Virus record (IMG/VR): IMGVR_UViG_3300043788_000176
Coordinates: 1-56,565 of that record
Strand: one strand, 5' to 3'
From: a virus
Length of the DNA stretch: 56,565 bases
Shown: piece by piece, positions 45,513 through 54,239 of the stretch
Layout of the letters: every line of letters starts with the position of its first letter
Position numbering within the stretch: the first letter of the stretch is position 1
Position numbers and translations under genes: made by a program
The notes under the pieces: generated by a model
The model's input: only the letters and a program-made list of their open reading frames with translations
What the model was told of the DNA's origin: nothing
The model's database searches: none

Positions 45513-45748
45513 AAATTGTCCCGGCTGCTCTCGTGGCAATGACGCTTGCGGCCCCGGCTTGGGCCTCGACCCGGCTGAATGACGCCTACCAGAACTGCAT
45601 TCCGATCATGTCGGCCCATCAGCCGGCGAGCCCCGAAGTCATCAAGGAATGCCAGATGATCGAGCAAAAATACAAGGTGCAGCCGCAAGACAGGCAGTTG
45701 CAGAAGGCACCCCCGATCGACCCTGCCATGAGGGGTGGCCCGAAATGA
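45506..45748 (+). CDS. Small exported protein
   Basis: An 80-residue protein; signal peptide MLKIVPAALVAMTLAAPAWA-S. The mature part is a charged helix with two cysteines (QNCIPIM, KECQMIEQ) and a Pro-rich tail. It overlaps both neighbours (by seven and four bases). No family is recognised. Confidence 0.58.
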   Translation: MLKIVPAALVAMTLAAPAWASTRLNDAYQNCIPIMSAHQPASPEVIKECQMIEQKYKVQPQDRQLQKAPPIDPAMRGGPK

Positions 45749-46431
45749 AGTTTCTATTTCGGCTGGTCCTGCTCGTGGGCCTGATATCGACGGCGGCGCA
45801 GGCCCAGACTATCACTGCTCCGACTGGAACCGTTGCGACATCGGACGGGGCTTCGTGGAGCTGGGGCGGGACCGCACCGCAGGCCGGGCAGTACTACGTC
45901 CTGCGCAACGGCGCATCCGCCGACGGCGGTGAGGCCGCGGTCATGGAAGTGTCCGGCGGCGCGCTGTACGCCGAGAACACCTCGGTCTCTCCGGGCGTGT
46001 GGTTCCTGTGGAACGGCTCCGGCTGGACCCAAGAGGCAAGCGCGCCTTCGCCATCGACCGGGGGCGGCACTACCACGACCGGCGGCTCCTCTGGCGGTAG
46101 CACCACGACGCAGCCGAGCGGCAGCGGCCCTACGCTGTTGACGGGGAGCATCACCCTGACAGCGCCGCTCGCGAACTGGTATCTGATGAACTCGTCTTCT
46201 CTTGCGACGGTCACGTTGCCGCCCTGTTCCGCCATCTCTGCCCCTAGCTACTTTGATACAACCGGGGTGGGGCCGCTGGTGCTACAGCTATCGTCAGGAT
46301 CGTGGGTCGATCAGCCGCCTGGTGCTCAGACAGTCGGACTGTGGGTCTATGGCCCCAGCGCAACTGCTTGGGTTTCGAGCGACGGGACGAACTGTCATAT
46401 CTCCTTTGGGGGCGCTCCCCCCGCGTCATGA
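45745..46431 (+). CDS. Exported fibre-like protein
   Basis: A 228-residue protein with signal peptide MKFLFRLVLLVGLISTAAQA-Q. An N-terminal beta domain (YYVLRNGASADGGEAAVMEV…FLWNGSGWTQ) is followed by a Gly/Thr/Ser-rich linker (about 105-135) and a C-terminal domain ending WVSSDGTNCHISFGG, a fibre-cap pattern. It overlaps the next start by four bases. Confidence 0.62.
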   Translation: MKFLFRLVLLVGLISTAAQAQTITAPTGTVATSDGASWSWGGTAPQAGQYYVLRNGASADGGEAAVMEVSGGALYAENTSVSPGVWFLWNGSGWTQEASAPSPSTGGGTTTTGGSSGGSTTTQPSGSGPTLLTGSITLTAPLANWYLMNSSSLATVTLPPCSAISAPSYFDTTGVGPLVLQLSSGSWVDQPPGAQTVGLWVYGPSATAWVSSDGTNCHISFGGAPPAS

Positions 46432-49400
46432 GCGAAGTCGCCAAAGCCGCCCTGCGGTTCACGACGCGCCGCAATTTTCTGCTCGGTTCGACCAGCGCGG
46501 TTGCGATCGGCGTATTGCCGCTGAAGGCGCGGGCGTTTCAGCGGCTTGGGCATGATTTCGGCGGCGGTGCCGCTGGCTCCGGGCCGCCGCCCCAGATGAT
46601 CGCGTCGATCACTCTCTCGCCGACAACCTATACGGCCGGGGTAGCGAACGGCGTCGTCGGCACCGTCACGGTGCTGATGAGCAACGGCAACTCGCCGGGG
46701 CCGAGCGGCACCCTGTCGATCACCGGAACGAACAGTGGCGGATTCCATCTGTCGGGTACGTCGTCGGGTGCGTCCCTGCTGCAAAACTCGGGGGGTACCA
46801 CTGGCGTCGGGCCGTATAGCGACTTCAACATCGTCTATACGCAAGCCGGCATCTCGAACTCGCCGCAGCAGATCACGCCGACGGTGGAGCAAACAGCGCC
46901 GCTGTCGTTCACGCTTACGAATGACGGCAGTTCGACGCAGGCTGCTGGCGTTGCGACGCAGACCATCGGCCTGCCCTTCAAGCAGGGGGACATCGCCTCT
47001 GGGAACGTCCCCGAGTTCACCGTCAGCAGCGTCGCGCAGCCCTTCTCAGCCGGCTTGCAGAGCTACTGGACCGACGGATCGCTGAAGTTCGTCTCGGTCA
47101 TGCTGCTGCCGACATTCAGCCTCGCCGCTGGTATATCCCAACAGATCACGATCACCCCGGTCAGCGGCTCATGGCCCGCTGCGTCCAGCCGATCTCTGAC
47201 CGAGGTCTACGCCCAAAACCTCGTGGTGAATGCGCCGCCGCTCGCCATAGCCGATACCAGCGGCTACGCAAATGGTCAGCAGCCGGGCGGCGGCGTGGCG
47301 ATGCACGCTTGGCTGAACGGTGATGCGAACACCTACAACGTCTCGGTGTGGATGGACGGGGCGGCAGGGAAAATCTGGCGCATCAGCACGAAGATGGCGG
47401 CGACACAGGGCGGCTCGCCCGACAGCTTCCTGCGCTTTGACCACTATATAGCGGCGCTCAACAATTCGAGCGGCGGTCTCGCGGGGTTTCGCTGGCTTGG
47501 CCGGATGCGGATGCCAAGCTACGCGGCAACAAACGCGAGCAACTGCAACTTCTTCTGCCAACCCCCAAACAGCGGGAGCCCGACAAGCGGCCTGAACTGG
47601 CAGGCCGCCGGGACTACCTACCTGCCGCCGTGGCCGTTTGCTGCGGCGACCGACATGACATCGAATGTCAAATGGGCCACCACCAACGGCACGGTTTCCA
47701 ATGGTTCGGGCGGAGCCGGCAACACCTTTACTACCGGATCGGGCTTAACGGGAACGATCTCAATTGATGATAACGTCACCGGCGCCGGGATAGGTGGCGG
47801 GGCATATATCGCAAGTCAGCTTACTGGACCAACCGGCGGCCAAGGCACATACGCTTTGGGCAACATCCCCGGTGGCGGGATCAACGTCGGCCCAGAACTA
47901 ATTTCTATTCCTGGCGTGTTCGGCAGTACACAAGCGCTTTCCTGGATTACTACGAATAACAACAACTTGGTGCCTGTGCAGTGGTCAGGCTCAACGATCA
48001 CGCTAGAAGGCACCAGCACGGTCATAGCCTCCGGCGGCTGCTGGTGGGGCGCGATAAATAATGCCGCAGCTTCCACCGGCAATTTTACCTTCTCCGCTAC
48101 CGCAAATCTGCTGGCCCCCGCAACACCTCTTAATCCGGTCACAGGCACGGCGACTCCAGTAGTTGGGCTTACGCCGTTCACGTCGCTAATCTTCGACACC
48201 GTTGACGCGGAGTACAACTATTTCCAGGGAAGCGGTAGCCAGGCCGCGGAAACGACACTGCGGTCGCAGATCAATCAGACTTACTGGCTATTGACGAGGG
48301 TGATGCCGCCGTATACGCTCAACAGCACTATCACTGGGGCCACGTTCGGCGGCATCATCACTGATACCACCTATCCGTTCAACCGCAATTTCTACAACTC
48401 CCTGACGATTGAGTCGAATATCAGTGGCGCTGGAGATAGCGAGTTCATCGGCGCGCTCACATCATTTAACCTCATCGAGTTCTACAACCAGAGCAAGCTG
48501 AGCCTGAAGATCAATCGCATCGTGAGCCACTCGGCGAGCATGATGTGCTCGGACTTCAAAGACCCGACCCTCGACACCGCGCCTAACCTGACTGATGTCG
48601 CGTACACGGGGCTGTCCGCACCTAACACAACGACGAACTTAGCGCTCTCCTGGAACGGCAATTCGCAGGATGCTGTCGGGTTTACTGGGCCGGGGCCAAC
48701 AGGATTGCCCAATGGCGCCTTGTTCTATGCCGCCACCGACCCGTCGCACGTCCCTTTCTTCAACTACTACACCTATCTCCGCACCGGGGAGCTTCAGCAT
48801 TACGACCTGTTGTGCGAATTGGCGCTAGGATATCTGTTGGGGACAGCAGCCAGGAACCCCCGCGCCGCAAACGGCGACAGCCCTTACGATGCCAATGCCA
48901 TCGCCACTTATGAAATCCAGGAAAACCGAGCGACGGGATGGATGCTGCGGACGCTCGCCGCTGCTGCTCATGTCGCACCCTGGAATCCATCGAGTCCCAG
49001 CACGCCGGATTTCGACGGCACTCAGCGATCGAAGTATTTCAATGACCTGACAGACGCCAACGCCTCATTCTTGATCGACTGCTGGAACGCGAACCCGAGC
49101 GGCACCTTCACGCCATACGCGGCCGGCGCGAGTATGTGGACACAGTACAATGTGAATGACAACGGCAATCCTGTGTACTGGGGTAATGGACCGCTGTGGG
49201 AGCAGTGCTACATCGGGCTCGGGGCCTGCTACGCCGCGCTGCGAAACAACGGTGCCGTGACGACGAAGGCGCTCGCGTTTGCCGAATTGCTCATCACACG
49301 CATGAATTACATCAACACGACCTATGGCGGCTATTATCCGTGCTACGGCTATGGGCAGTCGGTTGTGGTTAATAACACAAACCAAGGCCCCAACGGCGGC

Positions 49401-49982
49401 TATCCGCTGATTAGCGCCGACGATCAGTATGTAATAAGCCAAATCTTCGCGATGCCGTCCGGCCCGAATTGGGCACCAAACTCCGGCGGCAGCACCAATG
49501 CATTTACGTTCCCCAGCGTGCTGCCGCAGGGGTGGCAGCCGGCGAATGGGGACGTGCTGATACCCTATGAGCAGAACGGGCCGCCCTACCCGCCCGAGAT
49601 GACTCAGCCTGGCCCGTGGTACATCGTTGGGATCAACTTTGCGCCAGGCGGTGGGAATTATTGCAGCTTCAATGTGTCAGCGACGCGGGGCGGCTCCCCG
49701 CTCGCCATCACAAGCTCCGGAAGTACGGCGATCCTCAGCTACATGCCTGGACCAACGAACATGCCCGCGACCGCGACTCCCTATTCTGGCAACTTCATGT
49801 GGCAGTGTGGGTATCTCACCGCGTGGGGCACAGCGCTCGGGGTGTCGGGTGGGAGCGCCATAATAACAGATATCGCGGCTCGCAATACAGCGACAGGCAA
49901 CCCGAACAGCATCCACCAACTGCTCTTTGGCGACCCGTATAATACGGTAGATGCCAGGTATGCTTGGACAGATGCCTACTGA
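46428..49982 (+). CDS. Very large protein with Tat-type signal, probable exported tailspike or enzyme
   Basis: A 1184-residue protein whose N-terminus (RFTTRRNFLLGSTSAVAIGV then LPLKARA) fits a twin-arginine signal (T-R-R-N-F-L). After a Ser/Gly-rich beta domain (about 50-190) comes a region with IGLPFKQGDIASGNVPEFTV and YWTDGSLKFVSVMLLP, seen in some phage and bacterial surface-sugar-acting proteins. A long Trp/Tyr/Asn-rich region with helical hairpins (about 740-1000) could be an alpha/alpha toroid. No catalytic residues can be named. It closes the run of exported proteins. Confidence 0.6.
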   Translation: MSEVAKAALRFTTRRNFLLGSTSAVAIGVLPLKARAFQRLGHDFGGGAAGSGPPPQMIASITLSPTTYTAGVANGVVGTVTVLMSNGNSPGPSGTLSITGTNSGGFHLSGTSSGASLLQNSGGTTGVGPYSDFNIVYTQAGISNSPQQITPTVEQTAPLSFTLTNDGSSTQAAGVATQTIGLPFKQGDIASGNVPEFTVSSVAQPFSAGLQSYWTDGSLKFVSVMLLPTFSLAAGISQQITITPVSGSWPAASSRSLTEVYAQNLVVNAPPLAIADTSGYANGQQPGGGVAMHAWLNGDANTYNVSVWMDGAAGKIWRISTKMAATQGGSPDSFLRFDHYIAALNNSSGGLAGFRWLGRMRMPSYAATNASNCNFFCQPPNSGSPTSGLNWQAAGTTYLPPWPFAAATDMTSNVKWATTNGTVSNGSGGAGNTFTTGSGLTGTISIDDNVTGAGIGGGAYIASQLTGPTGGQGTYALGNIPGGGINVGPELISIPGVFGSTQALSWITTNNNNLVPVQWSGSTITLEGTSTVIASGGCWWGAINNAAASTGNFTFSATANLLAPATPLNPVTGTATPVVGLTPFTSLIFDTVDAEYNYFQGSGSQAAETTLRSQINQTYWLLTRVMPPYTLNSTITGATFGGIITDTTYPFNRNFYNSLTIESNISGAGDSEFIGALTSFNLIEFYNQSKLSLKINRIVSHSASMMCSDFKDPTLDTAPNLTDVAYTGLSAPNTTTNLALSWNGNSQDAVGFTGPGPTGLPNGALFYAATDPSHVPFFNYYTYLRTGELQHYDLLCELALGYLLGTAARNPRAANGDSPYDANAIATYEIQENRATGWMLRTLAAAAHVAPWNPSSPSTPDFDGTQRSKYFNDLTDANASFLIDCWNANPSGTFTPYAAGASMWTQYNVNDNGNPVYWGNGPLWEQCYIGLGACYAALRNNGAVTTKALAFAELLITRMNYINTTYGGYYPCYGYGQSVVVNNTNQGPNGGYPLISADDQYVISQIFAMPSGPNWAPNSGGSTNAFTFPSVLPQGWQPANGDVLIPYEQNGPPYPPEMTQPGPWYIVGINFAPGGGNYCSFNVSATRGGSPLAITSSGSTAILSYMPGPTNMPATATPYSGNFMWQCGYLTAWGTALGVSGGSAIITDIAARNTATGNPNSIHQLLFGDPYNTVDARYAWTDAY

Positions 49983-50000
49983 GTGCATGAGGCCCAGAAG

Positions 50001-50183
50001 ATGATCATCCGCGAGCACGTCTTCAACAACACCCCGGCGAGCGACAAATGCACGGTGCCCGGCTGCGGGGTGGCGTATGCCGAGCGACTCGATCATGCCT
50101 GCCAGGAGCGCACGGCATCGCAGCGGGGAACCGTGAGAAGGATCGAGATCGACGGTATCGTCATCGAGGGACCGGATGCGTGA
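50001..50183 (+). CDS. Small zinc-knuckle-like protein
   Basis: A 60-residue protein from ATG 50001 (GAGG eight bases upstream). It has CTVPGCGVAYAERLDHAC, a likely zinc-binding knuckle, and a charged C-terminus (RRIEIDGIVIEGPDA). It overlaps the next gene by eight bases. No family is recognised. Confidence 0.5.
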   Translation: MIIREHVFNNTPASDKCTVPGCGVAYAERLDHACQERTASQRGTVRRIEIDGIVIEGPDA

Positions 50184-50832
50184 ACTGCCTATGGCTGGGG
50201 CGCTCTCGGCCCTACTTGCACTGGCGGCGTGCTCGTCCGTTCCGGCACCGCCGACTCAGCCGACCTCAGCCAACATCGTCGCCATACAGCAGGAACTCGC
50301 GGCCGAGCAGGTCGCCGGGCTGACGCCGCTGCAGGCGCTGGAATACGGTATCCTCGGCGAGCAGCGGGCTTGCGACGCGTGGCTGGAGGCGTCGGCGTCG
50401 CGGGCGAACAAGATCGCGAACGCGCAGAACGCGCTGTCGACCGCGACCGGTGCGACGGCCGGGATTATGGGTATCCTCGGTGCCGGTGGCCCAGCAGTCG
50501 CGGGCGCCGCGGTGGGTGGGACGTTCCTCGGAAACCTCCTGACGACGCAAGCCGGTGCCGGGTTGTCCGATGGCGATGCGTATCTGATCGCGAACGCCCT
50601 ACAGCAGTACGAGGCGAACCTAACGATGCCGACCGATCTGGCATCGGCGAGCCTCCAGATCGAGGGAGCCTGGATGACGTGCAATCAGTTTGCGGCGAAC
50701 CAGTACGGCGAGCGCGCCAAGCTGACGGCGCAGGTGACGGCATCGAGTTCGTCGCTTTCGCAAGCACTGCAGCGCAACACGGGGCTGTACGTGCTGCCGC
50801 CGGTGCCGGTAGTGTCGATCAACGGGCATTAA
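50176..50832 (+). CDS. Lipoprotein of unknown function
   Basis: A 218-residue protein with a lipoprotein signal: MRELPMAGALSALLALAAC-S, lipobox L-A-A-C at residues 16-19. The mature part is helical, with a glycine-rich hydrophobic segment at about 92-122 (ATAGIMGILGAGGPAVAGAA) that may insert in a membrane. Two cysteines are present. It sits before the lysis region, so an outer-membrane role at lysis is possible but unproven. Confidence 0.6.
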   Translation: MRELPMAGALSALLALAACSSVPAPPTQPTSANIVAIQQELAAEQVAGLTPLQALEYGILGEQRACDAWLEASASRANKIANAQNALSTATGATAGIMGILGAGGPAVAGAAVGGTFLGNLLTTQAGAGLSDGDAYLIANALQQYEANLTMPTDLASASLQIEGAWMTCNQFAANQYGERAKLTAQVTASSSSLSQALQRNTGLYVLPPVPVVSINGH

Positions 50833-50844
50833 GGAAGAAACCTC

Positions 50845-51249
50845 ATGACCTCTGAGACGCTCGCCACTCTGGTGGACGAGGTGCGCTGCAAGCCAGGCTG
50901 GTCTTTCCGCGTCGTTGAAGAGGACGGCGCGGGACGATTGGTAATAACGGTGGCGGGTTACGATAGCAGCCAACCGTCCAAAAGGGTGCCGTTCACGGTG
51001 CGGCACTTCTTCCCGATACCACAGGCCACGTACAACGAGAAAACGTGGCGGCGGTGGATCTTCGAGCAATGCCGACGGCTGGAGAATCACGAACTTGGAG
51101 AATGGTTCAGGATCGGGGCGGAGCGGCCCTTTCAGCCCCTGCACGGCCCGGGCGAAGACCCGTACACGGTTCATGAGTTTCGTCCCGAGACCGACGCGCT
51201 GACGACTCAGGACGGTTCCATGCGAGAACCGTATGGCGATCAGAAATGA
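50845..51249 (+). CDS. Conserved phage protein of unknown function
   Basis: A 134-residue protein with AAGGAAG upstream of ATG. The blocks DEVRCKPGWSFRV, VRHFFPIPQATYNEKTWRRW and NHELGEWFRIG followed by RPFQPLHGPGEDPY match a conserved family of short phage proteins that I recognise from diverse tailed phages, function unknown. The conservation is strong enough to expect a specific role in virion or host takeover. Confidence 0.7.
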   Translation: MTSETLATLVDEVRCKPGWSFRVVEEDGAGRLVITVAGYDSSQPSKRVPFTVRHFFPIPQATYNEKTWRRWIFEQCRRLENHELGEWFRIGAERPFQPLHGPGEDPYTVHEFRPETDALTTQDGSMREPYGDQK

Positions 51250-51691
51250 TGAGAAAGGTAGCAAAGTGAACCTGCGCGATTTCGAGTTCGGCAACCCGAA
51301 AGTGAACGCTGCGGGCTTCTCGTGTTGCGGTAAGCCGGTGGGCTGCACGATCAAAAGCGACGGCTGTGCGTATCTGCATCATCCCTGGAAGCGCGCGCAT
51401 GTCTTCGGCGATCCAACGGTACGCTGCCAAGCTAAAAGCATAGGACCATACCCCATTGATGCGACGCCACATTCTTGGATCGGGACGGCGTTAGACCGGA
51501 AGACCTGCAAAAAATGTGGGATTACTATACGTCAGGATGGGCGTGTGTACCCCGAAAACTACTCTGTGCTTTCTGGTCCGCAGCCTTATGCTGCTCCTCC
51601 TTGTGGCGGCGGTGACATCATGGAATGGCCATGCTCTTTGAAACACGGACACGAGGGCGAGTGTGTCCCTGAGCCGATCCGGGTGCGCTGA
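51233..51691 (+). CDS. Cysteine-rich small protein
   Basis: A 152-residue protein overlapping the previous gene by 17 bases. It has several Cys/His pairs (SCCGKPVGC, RCQAKS, CKKCGITI, PCSLKHGHEGEC) suggesting two or three zinc sites. The start is uncertain: the ATG at 51233 has no good ribosome-binding site and a later start is possible. No family is recognised. Confidence 0.5.
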   Translation: MAIRNDEKGSKVNLRDFEFGNPKVNAAGFSCCGKPVGCTIKSDGCAYLHHPWKRAHVFGDPTVRCQAKSIGPYPIDATPHSWIGTALDRKTCKKCGITIRQDGRVYPENYSVLSGPQPYAAPPCGGGDIMEWPCSLKHGHEGECVPEPIRVR

Positions 51692-51879
51692 TGATCATTA
51701 CGTTGACGGCATTTGATGGGGTCGAATATGGAACGGCCGATGTCGCCGAAGGACTCTATCCGTCTGTGATCATTTGGAAGGGGAAAGCGTTTACACCCGC
51801 CCCTGGAGAAAATGCTTACCAGCAAGAGTCGGTGAACTTCCTGGCAGACGACGACGTGACGGGGCCGATCACGCCATGA
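51691..51879 (+). CDS. Small acidic protein
   Basis: A 62-residue acidic protein; ATG overlaps the previous stop by one base. It looks like a small beta domain (IITLTAFDGVEYGTADVAEG). No motif is recognised. It overlaps the next gene start (ATGA). Confidence 0.5.
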   Translation: MIITLTAFDGVEYGTADVAEGLYPSVIIWKGKAFTPAPGENAYQQESVNFLADDDVTGPITP

Positions 51880-52079
51880 AATTCTCCCGCGTCACCCTTG
51901 CCGAATTCAAGGTCTGCGTGCGCGCGATCTACGCCTTCGGCTCCGGCTACAAGCTCGGCGAGAACTACCGCCTCGGAGCGATCGAAGAGTCGCCCGCCAA
52001 GAAAGCCGATCCCGAGGCTTGGCAACTCGGCTACGATCTGGCAACTAAGCGTCACGTTTACTCTAGGAGCGGCCCATGA
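51876..52079 (+). CDS. Small basic protein
   Basis: A 67-residue protein with ATG overlapping the previous stop (ATGA). Helical with basic residues (VCVRAIYAFGSGYKLGENYR then LGAIEESPAKK). No family is recognised. It overlaps the next gene by four bases, so the run is translationally coupled. Confidence 0.5.
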   Translation: MKFSRVTLAEFKVCVRAIYAFGSGYKLGENYRLGAIEESPAKKADPEAWQLGYDLATKRHVYSRSGP

Positions 52080-52276
52080 CCTATTCCGTGGACGAATTGC
52101 GGTACTTACTGGCAAACATCGAGGGGGACCGCAGTTATAGCGGTCCGGTGCTTCAAACCGTGGACAGCACGCGAGTTCTGATCGGCGGTGTCAGAATGTT
52201 GGGCGAGTATCCGAGGGATCAGTGGGGCGACAAGGTGCGCGAGATGATCGCGGCGGCGACATGCCCTACGACATAA
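52076..52276 (+). CDS. Small protein of unknown function
   Basis: A 66-residue protein with AGGAG eight bases before the ATG, which overlaps the previous stop. It looks like a small alpha/beta fold (VDELRYLLANIEGDRSYSGP). It overlaps the next gene by 16 bases. No motif is recognised. Confidence 0.5.
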   Translation: MTYSVDELRYLLANIEGDRSYSGPVLQTVDSTRVLIGGVRMLGEYPRDQWGDKVREMIAAATCPTT

Positions 52277-52479
52277 GCACCCCGGCGGCCGAGGAACGCT
52301 GCCGCTACTCTTGTAAAGACCCGCGCTGTCGTCCAGATGGCTGCGGCTATCGGCAGTGGCGAGAGGCGAACGGTTGGGTTCGGTCAGTATCGGATCAAAC
52401 GCCGGCGGAATCATTGCGTGATTTGGCGCGGGGCCAAGATGACGATGATGGCGTGATCGTTACTGGACCGCCATCGTGA
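52261..52479 (+). CDS. Small cysteine-rich acidic protein
   Basis: A 72-residue protein with CRYSCKDPRCRPDGCGYRQW (four to five cysteines, a compact metal site) and a very acidic tail (GQDDDDGVI). It overlaps the previous gene. No family is recognised. Confidence 0.5.
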   Translation: MPYDISTPAAEERCRYSCKDPRCRPDGCGYRQWREANGWVRSVSDQTPAESLRDLARGQDDDDGVIVTGPPS

Positions 52480-52498
52480 CCATTTGCGGAGCAGACTC

Positions 52499-52672
52499 AT
52501 GACAAAATCGCCTGAGTTCGAGAAGATCACGGCCGACACTATCAAGAGCATCAAGGAGGACTTTCAGAAGTCGCTCGAACCGAACGTCGCGCATCGGCGG
52601 AATCTCGACAAAGCGATCGTCGAGCAGGTCGAGGCCGATCTCGATGGGCTGGTGAAGAAGCATAGCGAATGA
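52499..52672 (+). CDS. Small helical protein
   Basis: A 57-residue charged, helical protein (ITADTIKSIKEDFQKSLEPN, then LDKAIVEQVEADLDGLVKKH). The start at 52499 has GGAG 13-16 bases upstream. It overlaps the next gene by four bases. Possibly a small assembly or lysis accessory protein; not recognised. Confidence 0.45.
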   Translation: MTKSPEFEKITADTIKSIKEDFQKSLEPNVAHRRNLDKAIVEQVEADLDGLVKKHSE

Positions 52673-52863
52673 TCGTAGATAAACTTCCGCCCGGTCCGGC
52701 TTTTATCCAAGGGCCATATTGCTTGTATTGTCGCAAAGTCGGGTTTTGGCATTGCGGGTCGGGGGCCGAGTATTGCGGAGGGACGCCACCGATCCCCGGC
52801 TATATCTGGCAGCCGGCAACGATTGGCACTGCGGCCGGTTGGATACGGGGGAAAGCTGAATGA
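52669..52863 (+). CDS. Small cysteine-containing protein
   Basis: A 64-residue protein, ATG overlapping the previous stop (ATGA), with four cysteines and a His (CLYCRKVGFWHCGSGAEYCGG) as a probable zinc knuckle. It overlaps the lysin-like gene start by four bases. Confidence 0.5.
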   Translation: MIVDKLPPGPAFIQGPYCLYCRKVGFWHCGSGAEYCGGTPPIPGYIWQPATIGTAAGWIRGKAE

Positions 52864-53522
52864 TCGTCGCCACCGCCGTCCCAAGCCTTGGTTTCGACAG
52901 CGACACGGTGGTGTCAGCCGCTGTCGCTAAGCAATTCTTTAGCTTGGGATATCGGTGGTGTGCACGGTATGTCTCGCGCAGCGCGCCAGAGGCCGGGGAT
53001 CTGACACCCGAGGAAATCTCCACTATCCTCGCTGCCGGTCTGGCATTGATCGTCGTGCAGCATGCGCCTGAGCCGAACTGGACGCCGAATGACGCTGAGG
53101 GTTTGGCTTGGGGCCACGCTGCTGTTGCCAATGTCAGGGCGCTCGGCATCCCGCCGGGGCTGTCGATCGCCAAAGATCACGAAGGCGTCAATGTGAGCGG
53201 CAGGGCGAGCACGGTTGCGGCGGTTTCGGCGGCGCACATCAATTCATGGTCTGCGGTGGTGAGAACCGCCGAGTACCAGCCATTGCTCTATGTGGGGTTC
53301 GACTGCGGTCTCGACGCGACACAATTGTACGACAATCTGACGCCGACCCGCTATTGGAAATCGGCCTCTAATGTGCCCACGCCAGTAAAGCGCGGGTACT
53401 GCATGGAGCAGTTGAACATCAACCAAACGCGTGTGGTAGACGGACAGCCATTCTCCTATGATGAGGACGTAATCATGGCAGACGCGCTGGGCGGTTTGCC
53501 GAAATGGGCAGTGGGGGGATGA
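52860..53522 (+). CDS. DUF1906 (Rv2525c-like) glycosidase-like protein, possible endolysin
   Basis: A 220-residue protein with the TIM-barrel-like DUF1906 pattern: GFDSDTVVSAAVAKQFFSLG, RWCARYVSRSAP, LTPEEISTILAAGLALIVVQ, GPP-like start of the next strand (GIPPGLSIAKDHEGVN), PLLYVGFDCGL and a final DEDVIMAD. Relatives are glycoside-hydrolase-like domains found in phages and actinobacteria, some acting as lysins; a conserved Asp and Glu near strands 1 and 4 (D13, E112) could be catalytic. Beside membrane proteins it is the best endolysin candidate here. Confidence 0.65.
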   Translation: MIVATAVPSLGFDSDTVVSAAVAKQFFSLGYRWCARYVSRSAPEAGDLTPEEISTILAAGLALIVVQHAPEPNWTPNDAEGLAWGHAAVANVRALGIPPGLSIAKDHEGVNVSGRASTVAAVSAAHINSWSAVVRTAEYQPLLYVGFDCGLDATQLYDNLTPTRYWKSASNVPTPVKRGYCMEQLNINQTRVVDGQPFSYDEDVIMADALGGLPKWAVGG

Positions 53523-53683
53523 GATATTTGATAACCTTCTGGCGTGCGCTGCGGAAGCACCGTAAGCGGGGCAACATCCGCATCCCGCCGCTTGGCTTCA
53601 TCAAGGCTCGCCGAATGGCGCAGGCCGAGCGGATGATCCTGCGTGGCCCCCCGTATCGTAAGCCGCGTTGGTGGGCGACGTGA
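53519..53683 (+). CDS. Very basic small protein
   Basis: A 54-residue protein overlapping the previous stop (ATGA) and ending in GTGA that starts the next gene. It is highly basic (LRKHRKRGNIRIPPLG, MILRGPPYRKPRWW) with a hydrophobic N-terminus (MRYLITFW). The four-base overlaps on both sides support it. Role unknown, possibly in lysis. Confidence 0.5.
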   Translation: MRYLITFWRALRKHRKRGNIRIPPLGFIKARRMAQAERMILRGPPYRKPRWWAT

Positions 53684-53889
53684 CCGAAACCGAACGTGAG
53701 TGCCACAAATCTTGGCATGAGGCGGCGCTGGGTCGCTTGGAAAAGGGCGGGTTCACCGACATGGACGAGTGGACCGTTCACCTGATCCTCTTCTACTATT
53801 GTGATCACCCTGAGATGCTCGCCCCGCCCGGTGAGCGCTATCGGCGATATCTGGGCGATGCGAGGCGCAAATTGGGAATGCCGCCTTGA
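53680..53889 (+). CDS. Small protein of unknown function
   Basis: A 69-residue protein from GTG 53680, in the GTGA overlap with the previous gene. It is helical and acidic at the N-terminus (TETERECHKSWHEAALGRLE), with a Tyr/Arg-rich C-terminus (GERYRRYLGDARRKLG). No family is recognised. Confidence 0.5.
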   Translation: MTETERECHKSWHEAALGRLEKGGFTDMDEWTVHLILFYYCDHPEMLAPPGERYRRYLGDARRKLGMPP

Positions 53890-54236
53890 GTGATATTGTG
53901 TCCCTTGCATTGATCTCGGCGTCATCTGTGATCGCGACCCCAATAATAGTGTCCTATCTGAACGGACGGCAGATGAAGGCCAAAGAAATTCGTGATTACG
54001 CCCGTCAGGATGAGGTGAGCGCCCGCGTTGAGGCGCTCAGGATAGAGGCGGCACAGCACGCGCGTGACACGGTCCAAGCTGTTAATGTCATGGCTGAGAA
54101 CGTCGATAAGGTCGAGAAAGCGACTAATTCGATGATGGCGCAGGCGACCAAGATAGCATTGGAGAAAGCCGAGGCAGACAAGGAGCGCGCATACGCTGCT
54201 GGGTTGGCGGATGGCATTGCCAAGAAAAACGGTTAA
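53886..54236 (+). CDS. Membrane-anchored coiled-coil protein (spanin- or holin-accessory-like)
   Basis: A 116-residue protein with a TTG start in a TTGA overlap. An N-terminal transmembrane segment (IVSLALISASSVIATPIIVS) precedes a long charged helix with heptads (residues 30-105, e.g. AENVDKVEKATNSMMAQATK). This layout fits an inner-membrane spanin or a lysis accessory. It lies immediately before the two-helix holin candidate. Confidence 0.55.
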   Translation: MSDIVSLALISASSVIATPIIVSYLNGRQMKAKEIRDYARQDEVSARVEALRIEAAQHARDTVQAVNVMAENVDKVEKATNSMMAQATKIALEKAEADKERAYAAGLADGIAKKNG

Positions 54237-54239
54237 TTC

